A stretch of DNA of 50,651 nt from contig PKCN01000398.1 in assembly GCA_002862205.1 (NCBI GenBank), forward strand, positions 1-50,651. The letters are read 5' to 3'. Positions 18,147 through 26,719 of this stretch are shown here, in pieces. The notes below the pieces were generated by a model that saw only the letters and a program-made list of their open reading frames with translations, searched no databases and was not told the origin of the DNA. The translations under genes and the position numbers were made by a program. Origin of the DNA: Planctomycetaceae bacterium. Lineage in GTDB: Bacteria; Planctomycetota; Planctomycetia; Pirellulales; Pirellulaceae. Numbering within the stretch: the stretch's first letter is position 1; each line of letters begins with the position of its first letter.

Positions 18147-18180
18147 CAGTGCCCACAAGAAGTCAGTGCCCACCTCGGAC
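18147..18180. repeat. 17-bp direct repeat x2 at the 3' end of the PilZ-like gene
   Basis: CAGTGCCCACAAGAAGT is followed directly by CAGTGCCCACCTCGGAC. The second copy lies within the last codons of the minus-strand PilZ-like gene and the first begins in the spacer, so the duplication spans or creates the 3' end of that gene. Confidence 0.7.
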
Positions 18181-18669
18181 AAGCTCGCCCATCCCTGACC
18201 AGAGCCACAACACCGCGGATTCAATTTTGGGTGCAGTTCCCAATGCATCGCCGATTCCAGGCATGGCTAGCACAAGAAAGATGACCAACAACAAGCCGGT
18301 GTAGACGAGACCCGAGAATCCCATGTCATGAATGGAAGCGGAGCGCCATTTCGAAAACAGCGGCCCTGTCGGCGATCCCGGTTTGGTGAGGTCACGGAGT
18401 CGCCTGAGTCCCATCTGGACGTGTCCATCGGGCGAATTGAAAAACCACTGCCCGTGGACTTCCACGCGTGTTCCCTCATATTCGAGCACCCACGGGCGTC
18501 CGATGGTCAAACGATTCGCATCGCAAGGCTTGACCAACACGGTAAAACCATCGATGGATGTCTCTTGCACAAGAACCTTCAAGCGTCTTCTTCGACTGCA
18601 TAGCACCGCCTCAGCATGATCCTCATGCACTGGACAGCGGTAATAGCTTGGATCTTGCGTTGCACTCAT
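18163..18669 (-). CDS. PilZ-like domain protein with one C-terminal membrane helix
   Basis: A 168-residue protein, start at the ATG 18667-18669 (MSATQDPSYYRCPV). The N-terminal part resembles a PilZ beta-barrel: a strand ending in SRRRRLKVLV, then ETSIDGF in place of the canonical (D/N)xSxxG, then VHGQWFFNSPDGHVQMGLRRLR. The acidic residue of the c-di-GMP motif is Glu, and the Arg-rich RxxxR-like element is close to it, so ligand binding may be weak or lost. The C-terminus has one clear membrane helix (GLVYTGLLLVIFLVLAMPG) and a short tail. It is convergent with cmk and not in an operon. A role in c-di-GMP signalling at the membrane is inference; otherwise hypothetical. Confidence 0.55.
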   Translation of the reverse strand: MSATQDPSYYRCPVHEDHAEAVLCSRRRRLKVLVQETSIDGFTVLVKPCDANRLTIGRPWVLEYEGTRVEVHGQWFFNSPDGHVQMGLRRLRDLTKPGSPTGPLFSKWRSASIHDMGFSGLVYTGLLLVIFLVLAMPGIGDALGTAPKIESAVLWLWSGMGELVRGGH

Positions 18670-19029
18670 TCTGGCAGTCAATACACCTGACGGTTTCAAA
18701 GCTCGCTCAAAGTGTGCGTGATCGACGAACCCGAAAGTCGCCTGAATCGGCCAACGGCGCACAGTTCACCAAAACCTAGCTCACGAACACCACACATGTG
18801 CATAACTTGAACAAATTTCCCACGTAACCGGCAAGTCTTGTGAAATTCCCTGATTCCCTGCCTTTGCCTTGATTGAGTCCAGAAATGCTTGCCGTAAACC
18901 GTAACGGTCGCACCGTCTTTACTCAGGTACCGCATTAGGAGCGTTCTGAGGGTCCTTCCGTGTCGATGGATTGGAAAAGGTGTGTCACGCTTACTCACGG
19001 CCTCGGAAGAACCTGCCCACTCTAGTTTC

Positions 19030-21099
19030 ATGACTCGACTGTCTGTTGCACGGATCGCGTTTTGTCTCTTTGCTCTATTGCCAGCCTGGCTCGTTGCCCA
19101 GGGTCCACAAGAGCAACCTGACAACAACCCCACTCGGCGAATTCCAAAAAGAATCGCCGCTCAATGGAGCGCGCGAGTGGTGGCAGCAATGCAGCAGTCT
19201 GAGACGAACGACAGCGACGCCGCTAAAAGCGCGGCAGGCAGGAATCGCACAGCCATGACCGAGCAGGACGTGTTGAACCTGCTCGATGGTTCCCAACAAC
19301 TTCTTCCCGGCGACCCCGAATCGTTGCTGCTGGATCCTTCTGGTAATCCCGCCGACCCTTTGAACGACTTGCTTGGTCCTCAAGATGCAGGTGACCCTTT
19401 GGATTTGTTGGCACCCCGGCGTTTGCCCCCGACGGAGCAAACCGCGCCAGGCGAAGATCCGCATGAAGGTCTCTGGACAGAAACCTGCTACCCCTCAGCG
19501 GAAACCTGTCGCAAATGTCATCCTTCCCAATATGACGAGTGGCGGGCAAGCGGTCATGCTTATGCAACCATCTCACCGATGTATCAGCGTTTTGAACAGG
19601 CAATGACGGATTACACGCGGGGAACGGTGGGACATTTTTGTGTTCGCTGTCATTCGCCCGTTGCAACCCAACTGGAACTGCCGCGTTCAAAAAGCGTCCT
19701 TGAGATGCCCCAAGTGGTTCGTGAAGGTGTCACCTGCATATCATGCCACCGAATTCGCGAACACTATGGTCGCAGCAATGGCGACCGTCGCATCGAACCG
19801 GGCGATATCTATCAACCGATTGGTGGAGGAGGAAATGGAGCCAGCCTTGCCAAAGCCATCAGTCAGGCAGAGAAGTACAAATTGAAAACCAGTTCCCACG
19901 ACACGGGTACCGGCCAACCGATTCACCGATCGAGCTACTTCTTTCAACCGTTAACTAATAGTGATGTATGCATTTCCTGCCATCAGGTTGCCGTCCACCC
20001 GGGAATCTGGCTTGAAGTCGTCCATGCGCAATATCGCCACAGCCCGGCCGCTCACAAAGGAATCACTTGCCAACAGTGCCACATGGGGGCGGTGCCTGGC
20101 AAACCGGACGGATATGACTGGGCACACGTCGCCGAACTCAACGGCAAACCATTCGGCGAACCCCGCAAGCATTCAAACCATACCTTCTGGGGACCGGGTT
20201 ACTCGATCGCTCACCCCGGACTCTTTCCTATCAACCACGATGCCAAGCGTTTCAGCCCTCGTCAATGGCTTGACTTTGATTACCGCGCCGGTTGGGGAAC
20301 CCAAGCATTTGAAGATAACCTGCCACCCAATGCCACATTCCCGCCCCCGTGGGACACTGTGGATGATCGTATCGATGGACGACGCATCATCGCAGCCAAT
20401 CTCAAAAAGCTATCGCAAAAGCGTGCCAACGCTACCATGACGATGGAGGCGAGCGTGGATATCAAAGGACCGATCTTCTACCGCAACCCTCGCTCCGGAC
20501 AACCACTCAAAATTGGCTATCGCGTTACCAATACCAGCGAAGGCCACAACTTGCCCTCAGGCTCACTCGGTGCGCAACCTCAATTATGGCTGAACGTCGT
20601 CCTGATTGATCCGGATGGTTGCCGCGTATGGGAAAGTGGGTACCTGGACAGCAATGGCGACCTCGCAGACATGCATTCCATTGATGTTGCCAAAGGTCGT
20701 ATTCCACGCGACAAAGATCTGTTCAATCTGCAAACCAAATTCCTGATCAATAATGTGCGGGGAACCGATCGCGAAGTAGCGTTACCGCTGAACTTCAGCT
20801 TGGATCAGCTGGCCCTGCTACGGCCTGCCAACATCCCTGTCAGCGTCCTGAATCATCCCCCCTTGATTCGAATGGAGGCGCATTCCATACCCGCATTGGA
20901 TCATCGGATTCCAAAATACAACATCCCAGCCTCGGCACTGACGAAACGCGGCGTCTACCGACTTAGCGTACGAATGCGAAGTCGACCCGAACCGATTTAC
21001 TTCATGCGGCAAATTCACAGCACACCGGACATGATTCGCAGAATGAACGAAAACATGTTGGACCTTCGCATCAGCAGTCACACATTCATGGTGAAGTGA
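19030..21099 (+). CDS. Secreted pentahaem cytochrome c (cytochrome c554/c'-like)
   Basis: A 689-residue exported protein starting at ATG 19030 with a signal peptide (LSVARIAFCLFALLPAWLVA-QG). After a low-complexity region of about 120 residues, five CxxCH haem-binding motifs appear: CRKCH (Cys160), CVRCH (204), CISCH (236), CISCH (314) and CQQCH (347). Histidines that could be distal ligands lie between them (SGHAYATI, KHSNHTFWGPG). The C-terminal 300 residues have no haem motif and look beta-rich (ASVDIKGPIF..., GYRVTNTSEGHNLPSG), as in large cytochrome c554-family proteins of planctomycetes. Seven bases downstream begins a beta-barrel protein, so they form one transcription unit. Likely role: periplasmic or surface electron transfer; the redox partner is unknown. 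Confidence 0.92.
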   Translation: MTRLSVARIAFCLFALLPAWLVAQGPQEQPDNNPTRRIPKRIAAQWSARVVAAMQQSETNDSDAAKSAAGRNRTAMTEQDVLNLLDGSQQLLPGDPESLLLDPSGNPADPLNDLLGPQDAGDPLDLLAPRRLPPTEQTAPGEDPHEGLWTETCYPSAETCRKCHPSQYDEWRASGHAYATISPMYQRFEQAMTDYTRGTVGHFCVRCHSPVATQLELPRSKSVLEMPQVVREGVTCISCHRIREHYGRSNGDRRIEPGDIYQPIGGGGNGASLAKAISQAEKYKLKTSSHDTGTGQPIHRSSYFFQPLTNSDVCISCHQVAVHPGIWLEVVHAQYRHSPAAHKGITCQQCHMGAVPGKPDGYDWAHVAELNGKPFGEPRKHSNHTFWGPGYSIAHPGLFPINHDAKRFSPRQWLDFDYRAGWGTQAFEDNLPPNATFPPPWDTVDDRIDGRRIIAANLKKLSQKRANATMTMEASVDIKGPIFYRNPRSGQPLKIGYRVTNTSEGHNLPSGSLGAQPQLWLNVVLIDPDGCRVWESGYLDSNGDLADMHSIDVAKGRIPRDKDLFNLQTKFLINNVRGTDREVALPLNFSLDQLALLRPANIPVSVLNHPPLIRMEAHSIPALDHRIPKYNIPASALTKRGVYRLSVRMRSRPEPIYFMRQIHSTPDMIRRMNENMLDLRISSHTFMVK

Positions 21100-21106
21100 C
21101 CGACTC

Positions 21107-23215
21107 GTGAAGCAAGAACCCAAGCAAGACGAACCAGCAACCATCGCACCTCACCCGGTGCGATGGTTTCGATTGCGCGCAGCTATTCTGCTGATCTTGT
21201 TTCTGACCCACAACACCCTGACCACTGCGAATGCGATCGAGCGTCGTCCCGAAAAAAGCCCCCCCGCCGCTCAATTCTCCAACAACACCTCCGCGGCAGC
21301 AAATGGCAGTCCCCAGGTTCAATTGCGACGTCTGCCTGCCACGTCCGCAAAACCTACAGCAACAAGCCCATCAGCAACAAGCTCACCAGCATCAAGCCCA
21401 CCAAAATCACGCGTGCTCGAGTTACCGCGGGGCATTTTCACCGGCCCTGCGTTCCGCCCTGGGTTCCATTCCACTGCAAATGCCCCCGCCCTCGCACCCA
21501 CACAAGGGACGATGGGTAAAGCGAAGGTTGCCCTGGGAACTCCGCAACCACAAGTCACCCCGCTGGCAACGCTGCTGAGTCCCGTTCCAGTCCCCTCCGA
21601 GTCCGGAACCCTCCCTCGTCGAAATCAGCCTGGCGGGTTTGAAGTCCCTTTTTGGCTTACCCCGTCCTCGACTCGTGAAAGGCCGCCCACTGGGGCATCC
21701 TTCTCAGCGGCATCTCGCAAGGATGCAACCCAAGATCCTGCCAATGGAACTGATTTTGGCGTCACAGTTCCCACTGGGCCAAGTCCTCTCGAGCGTATCC
21801 CGTCCGGGCAGATCCAAAATCAACAACCGAGCGCGGACTGCGATACCTCAACAAGCTTCTATGACGACTTTTCTGCTACCCCTATCGACAACGCTTCGCT
21901 GTACCATGACGGGCTACGCGAGCAGTGGGTCTACGACAACCGGTACGATGTCCCGACGCAGCAACCATGGGTGGAGTGGGGACGAGTTTTCTACGGAAAC
22001 GGGATCACACCTCGTGGCAAAAACTGGTTCGGAGCCATGAACCTGGTACGGCCAGAGTTTTATGTTTATGGAGATTTTCGATCTGGGATCCTTGCGGGTC
22101 GAAACGCAGCGGGTCGATCGGACAACTGGGCCAATCGATTGAATCTGGACATGGACCTGAAAATCACAGACAGCGAGCACTTCCATGCATTCATTGGCCC
22201 GATCGAAAACGAAGGGCAATTCACGCGTTTGGAACTGATTGACGGTGATCTCCAATACCGTCAGGAAGTCGACATCACGCCATTCACTGGTTACTTCGAA
22301 GGCGACTTGGGATCCATGCTCGGCGGCCTGACCCAGCAGAGTTCTGCATTCGAGTTACCCATCACCTTGGGGCTGATTCCGTTGTTTTTCCAGAATGGAA
22401 TTTGGATGGAAGACGCCGTGACGGGCGCGGCCTTCAGCCTTCCCGCCCGTCACAGCAATCTATTGAACTGGTCCAACTACGACGCGACCTTTTTTGCAGT
22501 TTTTGACCAGTTGAACAGCCCTGCTTTTGGGAACAACAATCATGCAGCGCAAGCGTTTGGGACAGCCTGGTTCATTGAAGCCTATAAGGGTTACATTGAG
22601 ACTGGGTATGCGTATGTCCGGGATCGCAATCAGTCTGAACTCAGCTACCACAACATGACGGCAAGCTACACACGCAGATACCTTGATCGGATCAGCAATA
22701 GCGTTCGAGTAATCGTGAACACTGGCCAGGATCTGCCTGCTGCCGAACGAACGGCCGATGGTGTGCTGCTGCTTGTTGAAAACAGCTGGATTACAGCGAA
22801 TCCACTCACATTCGTCCCTTATGCGAACTTCTTTGCTGGCTGGAACCGTCCACAATCGATCGCCCGAGCGGGGATCGCGGGTGGGATTCTTCGTAACACG
22901 GGTATCAATTTTGATACGGATGGTGTCAACGGGCTGGCAACCCTCGATGCCTCTGGCAGCGATACCGCTGGCGGATCTGTCGGGCTGGATCTGCTGGGGA
23001 ATGATTTGGAGAAGCAACTTTTACTCGAAGCCTCCTACCTGACGCCTCATGGCAACAGGAATGCCGCCGTCAAGGGCGATCAGTATGCATTGGGAATGCG
23101 GTTTCAAATCCCACTCAGCAACTCCACATTATGGCGTTTTGACACGATGTACGGCTGGCGTCGCGGTTTAGAGGATGTTTATGGAACGCGGATGGAGTAT
23201 CGTTGGAAATTCTAA
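21107..23215 (+). CDS. Outer-membrane beta-barrel protein with Pro/Ser/Thr-rich N-terminal segment
   Basis: A 702-residue protein starting at GTG 21107, seven bases after the cytochrome stop. A long signal peptide (RAAILLILFLTHNTLTTANA) precedes about 190 residues rich in Pro, Ser, Thr and Ala, then a C-terminal region of about 420 residues with alternating aromatic/polar strands (EFYVYGDFRSGILAG, YIETGYAYVRDRNQ, LLLEASYLTPHG) ending in YRWKF. A terminal Phe is the recognition signal for outer-membrane barrel assembly, so an outer-membrane location is likely. It contains an in-frame 15-bp repeat at 21357-21401. No match to a named porin family is claimed. Pairing with the pentahaem cytochrome suggests a shared job in envelope redox chemistry. 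Confidence 0.75.
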   Translation: MKQEPKQDEPATIAPHPVRWFRLRAAILLILFLTHNTLTTANAIERRPEKSPPAAQFSNNTSAAANGSPQVQLRRLPATSAKPTATSPSATSSPASSPPKSRVLELPRGIFTGPAFRPGFHSTANAPALAPTQGTMGKAKVALGTPQPQVTPLATLLSPVPVPSESGTLPRRNQPGGFEVPFWLTPSSTRERPPTGASFSAASRKDATQDPANGTDFGVTVPTGPSPLERIPSGQIQNQQPSADCDTSTSFYDDFSATPIDNASLYHDGLREQWVYDNRYDVPTQQPWVEWGRVFYGNGITPRGKNWFGAMNLVRPEFYVYGDFRSGILAGRNAAGRSDNWANRLNLDMDLKITDSEHFHAFIGPIENEGQFTRLELIDGDLQYRQEVDITPFTGYFEGDLGSMLGGLTQQSSAFELPITLGLIPLFFQNGIWMEDAVTGAAFSLPARHSNLLNWSNYDATFFAVFDQLNSPAFGNNNHAAQAFGTAWFIEAYKGYIETGYAYVRDRNQSELSYHNMTASYTRRYLDRISNSVRVIVNTGQDLPAAERTADGVLLLVENSWITANPLTFVPYANFFAGWNRPQSIARAGIAGGILRNTGINFDTDGVNGLATLDASGSDTAGGSVGLDLLGNDLEKQLLLEASYLTPHGNRNAAVKGDQYALGMRFQIPLSNSTLWRFDTMYGWRRGLEDVYGTRMEYRWKF
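21357..21401 (+). repeat. In-frame 15-bp tandem array x3 in the beta-barrel gene
   Basis: CAGCAACAAGCCCAT, CAGCAACAAGCTCAC and CAGCATCAAGCCCAC lie head to tail and encode a repetitive Ala-Thr-Ser-Pro stretch of the linker. Unit length is a multiple of three, as in the other intragenic arrays. Confidence 0.85.
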
Positions 23216-23353
23216 CGCAGATTTCAGAATGAATTCGACATTCATCGATGCTTTTCGTGCCCAGTACTCAGCCACGATAGCCAGCCACTTGAAACAACAC
23301 GCCCTGTCACGCTCCACTCCGCGTCCGCTTCGCAACTCAACCCAGACAAACTG

Positions 23354-24595
23354 ATGTCACCAACCCCAGATCGAGTTCAACGTCGCCGTGAGAGTCTGCG
23401 TCCCGAAGGCAAAAACCTTCGCGGTACCATTTACGACATCATTTTTGAAGCTGACACACCTGCGGGTCGCGGTTTTGACATTGCCCTGCTGGTTGCAATT
23501 CTCGCGAGTATCACGATCGAGTCGATGCAGACCGTGCCGGGTTTTACCCAGCAGCCGCAACTGCTGAGCCTATTCAACATTGCTGAATGGGTTCTGACCT
23601 TTCTTTTCACGATTGAATATGTACTTCGTTTGTACTGTGTCCGAAAGCCGCTCCGCTATGTCTTCAGCTTTTGGGGCTTGATTGACGTGCTGAGCATCAT
23701 GCCATCGTACATCACGTATTTCATCGGCACTTCCTCACGATCCTTTGTGATCATTCGCAGCATTCGACTGCTCCGAGTGTTCAGGGTCCTGAAGCTTTGG
23801 CGGATGATGAACGAGGCTGACGAACTGGCGTCGGCGATCTGGAAAGTACGCGACAAAATCATCGTCTTTGTTGCCGTGGTTCTGGTTGCCGTCACCATCA
23901 GTGGCACCTTGATGTACCACATTGAAACCTATTCCCAAGGGATCATTGATGAATCACCACAGGATCTCGCTGTGGTCTTGAAAATTGATCCGGTTGCCAT
24001 TGGCAAAGTGCTGGACCAGGAGAATTACATTGTGCTTGACAGTGGAACCACGCCGCTGAAGTATCACCAACTGCTGTCACCACGCGAATACCTGAGCGCT
24101 CAAAAAGATTACAAAGATGACACATTTTCGGCCGACATCGGTCCAGATGCCATCGTCAAGATGGTAGCTGCCGTCAACCTTGAGGACATGGTCGACCAGC
24201 TGCAGGCCAGAATCGAAACGGCCTCAACCCCCGCGTCCAAGGATAGCCTGGAACAAGAACTTGACGTCGTGACGTCCATTCGTGAGATCAATAGCCGCCC
24301 CAAAAGCAAGTTCACGTCCATTCCGCAATCGATGTATTGGGCAATCGTAACCATGACCACGGTCGGCTATGGCGACGTGGTTCCTCAAACTGCCGCAGGA
24401 AAAGTCATTTCGGCCATGTTGATCTTGCTTGGCTACAGCCTGATCATTGTGCCATCCACCTTTGTCAGTGCAGAATTCATTCAGCAACACCAGAAAAACA
24501 CCGACCAAGCCGCGCCCTGTGAACAATGTGGGGCAATCGGCCAACGTAAAGACGCCGATTTCTGCTACCGTTGCGGTATCCGCTTTCAGCGATAA
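23354..24595 (+). CDS. Voltage-gated-type potassium channel with large pre-pore insert and zinc-ribbon tail
   Basis: A 413-residue ion channel. S1-S4 occupy about residues 40-150; S4 carries regularly spaced arginines (RSIRLLRVFRVLKLWR). S5 is KIIVFVAVVLVAVTISGTLM (about 170-190). The pore helix MYWAIVTMTT leads to the K+ filter TVGYGD (336-341), then S6. Between S5 and the pore helix lies a polar insert of about 120 residues (from YSQGIIDESP to SRPKSKFTS) where other Kv channels have 10-40, so an extra periplasmic domain is present. After S6 a short tail ends in a zinc ribbon, CEQCG (Cys389/392) and CYRCG (Cys404/407). It is a single-gene unit. Conductance of K+ is inferred from the filter; the insert's role is unknown. 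Confidence 0.9.
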   Translation: MSPTPDRVQRRRESLRPEGKNLRGTIYDIIFEADTPAGRGFDIALLVAILASITIESMQTVPGFTQQPQLLSLFNIAEWVLTFLFTIEYVLRLYCVRKPLRYVFSFWGLIDVLSIMPSYITYFIGTSSRSFVIIRSIRLLRVFRVLKLWRMMNEADELASAIWKVRDKIIVFVAVVLVAVTISGTLMYHIETYSQGIIDESPQDLAVVLKIDPVAIGKVLDQENYIVLDSGTTPLKYHQLLSPREYLSAQKDYKDDTFSADIGPDAIVKMVAAVNLEDMVDQLQARIETASTPASKDSLEQELDVVTSIREINSRPKSKFTSIPQSMYWAIVTMTTVGYGDVVPQTAAGKVISAMLILLGYSLIIVPSTFVSAEFIQQHQKNTDQAAPCEQCGAIGQRKDADFCYRCGIRFQR

Positions 24596-24620
24596 CCATC
24601 CAACCACCCACGTCGACCCA

Positions 24621-24710
24621 CGAGGCTCAGCATCGCTGCAGCAGCAAGCACGAGGCTCAGCATCGCTGCAGCAGCAAGCAAGGGGCTCAGCATTCCTGTA
24701 GCAGCAAGCA
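24621..24710. repeat. Short tandem array, 30-bp unit x3
   Basis: Two perfect copies beginning CGAGGCTCAGCATCGCTGCA (24621, 24651) and a third with five changes beginning AGGGGCTCAGCATTCCTGTA (24681). The array is in the convergent spacer between the channel gene and apt, 25 bases after the channel stop. Confidence 0.95.
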
Positions 24711-24828
24711 AGGGGTTGTTTGGATGCCTGGCAAACCGCGCACGCCAAACGGTCACTGCAGCACGCCTGTGGCTGCGACAAGCTCGCAGAAACCTTCCGG
24801 ACTGGCAACGCTCATTGCTTCAACGAGC

Positions 24829-24879
24829 GATGCCTCACAGGATGCGATGCCTGACAGGATGCGATGGGCGACAGGAGGA
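24829..24879. repeat. Short tandem array, 17-bp unit x3
   Basis: GATGCCTCACAGGATGC, GATGCCTGACAGGATGC and a diverged GATGGGCGACAGGAGGA. It ends 20 bases before the apt stop codon. Together with the 24621 array it fills much of this 304-bp spacer; nothing else is recognisable there. Confidence 0.85.
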
Positions 24880-24899
24880 ACAGGGCCGCGGGCCGCACC

Positions 24900-25421
24900 C
24901 TAGCCGCCGTAATTCAGCACTGATCGACATCGATGAGGCTCAAGCCTTCGCTCGCCGCCAAGTTCGACGAGATGGATCAGGAACGCACACCCCACGACTT
25001 CAGCCCCTGTCTTTTCCAGCAAGCGGCAGCACGCCTCCATGGTTCCGCCTGTAGCCAGAAGATCGTCAACGAGCAGAACTCGCTGCCCCTTCTCCACCGC
25101 GTCCACGTGCAGATGGAGCTCATCACTGCCATACTCAAGATCGTAGGAGTGTGTGTGCGAGTCATACGGCAATTTGCCAGGTTTCCGAATGGGTACAAAT
25201 CCAACCCCCAAACGCAGGGCCAGGGGAGCGGCAAAAATGAACCCACGAGCCTCAGCGGCCGCGATCACATCGATGTCCTCACCTTCGAACAATTCGGCCA
25301 AGGCATCAGTTGCTGCTTCTAAAGCATTTGCATCTGCCAACAGGGGTGTGATGTCTCGAAAGATGATCCCGGGCTTGGGGTAGTCTGCAACATCTCGAAC
25401 AAATTTTTTCAAATCAACCAT
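24900..25421 (-). CDS. apt: Adenine phosphoribosyltransferase
   Basis: A 173-residue purine-salvage enzyme making AMP from adenine and PRPP. The start [18 protein letters not shown] aligns with the normal N-terminus of the family and has AAGG five bases upstream; an ATG at 25433 and a TTG at 25442 are weaker. [10 protein letters not shown] is the Apt hallmark, [13 protein letters not shown] the hood region, and [13 protein letters not shown] the PRPP-binding loop. Length matches Bacillus-type Apt. It is divergent from dapF, with about 300 bases between them for both promoters. Confidence 0.96.
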   Translation of the reverse strand: MVDLKKFVRDVADYPKPGIIFRDITPLLADANALEAATDALAELFEGEDIDVIAAAEARGFIFAAPLALRLGVGFVPIRKPGKLPYDSHTHSYDLEYGSDELHLHVDAVEKGQRVLLVDDLLATGGTMEACCRLLEKTGAEVVGCAFLIHLVELGGERRLEPHRCRSVLNYGG

Positions 25422-25730
25422 GGATACCTTCATTGCGATCAACAGCGGAAAGCGGCGGCAAACTTAGCATTGGACGTACAAACACTAAAGGACTCATCCC
25501 CATCAGGGAAGTGGCGGTCACCGGTTGGTAACCCGAAACCCCCTCGAATCAACTCACTCCAGCACCTCTCTGGCTTGTGCATGGTTCAAGTGAACGCTGG
25601 CCGGCCTTTGCCCCGAATTTTCGCATCGGTGGCAGGAACAAGCAGAGCAGGCCAAAATCCCGGAAAATCACTATCTCTGGCTGCCAACGTCGATTCACTT
25701 TGGTTCCAACTCTCGACCAATCACGGTAAC
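25422..25730. other. Divergent spacer apt / dapF
   Basis: About 309 bases between the two start codons. An open frame in phase with dapF runs through it but its residues are not family-like, so it is taken as leader DNA. No repeat array, riboswitch fold or clear promoter was recognised. Confidence 0.45.
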
Positions 25731-26582
25731 ATGAACACCATGAAATTCACCAAGATGCATGGTGCCGGCAATGACTACGTTTACGTGGATTGTTTCGCCG
25801 AGAAAGCGCCTTCGAACCTACCAGAACTTGCTCGCAACCTCTCACATCGTCACTTTGGCGTTGGTGCAGATGGTTTGATTTTGATTCGACCCAGCGAGAT
25901 TGCCGACGCCAGAATGCAGATGTTCAATGCGGACGGCAGTGAATCAGAAATGTGCGGCAATGGAATCCGTTGTGTCGCAAAATACGTGCATGATCATGGA
26001 CTCGCCAAAAAAACGTCGCTGAAGATCGAGACCGGTGCGGGGGTACTTGGAATTGACCTGCATGTGGCACCGGACGGAAAAGTGTCACAAGTGACAGTCG
26101 ACATGGGAACACCGGAACTCGAAGCGTCAAAGATACCGACGACACTGCGGGACACCGGGCAAGTGATTGACATGGACGTTGAATTTGGCGGACAGGTCTT
26201 CAAGGCGACGTGCGTTTCGATGGGCAACCCGCATTGCATCGTTTTCGTTCAAGCAGCAACCGATGATTTGGTGCTTGGACTTGGGCCCGTGATCGAGAGT
26301 GATCCGCGTTTCCCCAATCGTACGAACATCGAATTCGTCGAAGTGATTTCACCCACCGAGGTTCGCCAACGGACTTGGGAACGGGGTTCAGGAGAAACCT
26401 GGGCATGTGGCACGGGCGCATCGGCCGTTTGCGTTGCCGGTTTCCTGACCAACCGCACCGAGCGTCGAATCACGAATCATTTGCTTGGAGGCGATCTGGT
26501 GCTGGAGTGGAATGTGTCAAACCAACACGTGATGATGACCGGGCCCGCCACCGAAGTGTTTACAGGATCCTGGAATCCCTGA
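25731..26582 (+). CDS. dapF: Diaminopimelate epimerase
   Basis: A 283-residue PLP-independent racemase converting LL- to meso-diaminopimelate for lysine and peptidoglycan synthesis. The two catalytic cysteines are Cys75 (EMCGNGIRC) and Cys226 (WACGTGASA). [15 protein letters not shown] opens the protein and [13 protein letters not shown] is a family block. Starts at 25731 and 25740 are both possible; the open frame extends further upstream but is not family-like. Presence of DapF in a planctomycete agrees with a meso-DAP peptidoglycan or lysine pathway. It is followed 137 bases later by xseA. Confidence 0.96.
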   Translation: MNTMKFTKMHGAGNDYVYVDCFAEKAPSNLPELARNLSHRHFGVGADGLILIRPSEIADARMQMFNADGSESEMCGNGIRCVAKYVHDHGLAKKTSLKIETGAGVLGIDLHVAPDGKVSQVTVDMGTPELEASKIPTTLRDTGQVIDMDVEFGGQVFKATCVSMGNPHCIVFVQAATDDLVLGLGPVIESDPRFPNRTNIEFVEVISPTEVRQRTWERGSGETWACGTGASAVCVAGFLTNRTERRITNHLLGGDLVLEWNVSNQHVMMTGPATEVFTGSWNP

Positions 26583-26719
26583 ACCATTCACCCATGCGTC
26601 TGTGAGATTAGAAACTGCGGGCGGGCGTTAGCACAAATCCATGGCATGCACAGGCGGCAATTGTCACAGCCAGCCATCAGCCAAAAGCAGTCGACCACTA
26701 CCAACCGAAAGTCAGTACT

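Noticed and set aside
22460-23017. Minus-strand frame of 185 codons inside the beta-barrel gene
   Set aside because: Antisense to a continuous barrel-like coding sequence that ends with the expected Phe.
24621-24710. Mobile element or REP/MITE-type repeat
   Set aside because: Units occur only at one locus each, with no terminal inverted repeats and no transposase.
25422-25730. Riboswitch upstream of dapF
   Set aside because: No lysine-riboswitch-like conserved core or terminator/antiterminator pair could be recognised by eye.
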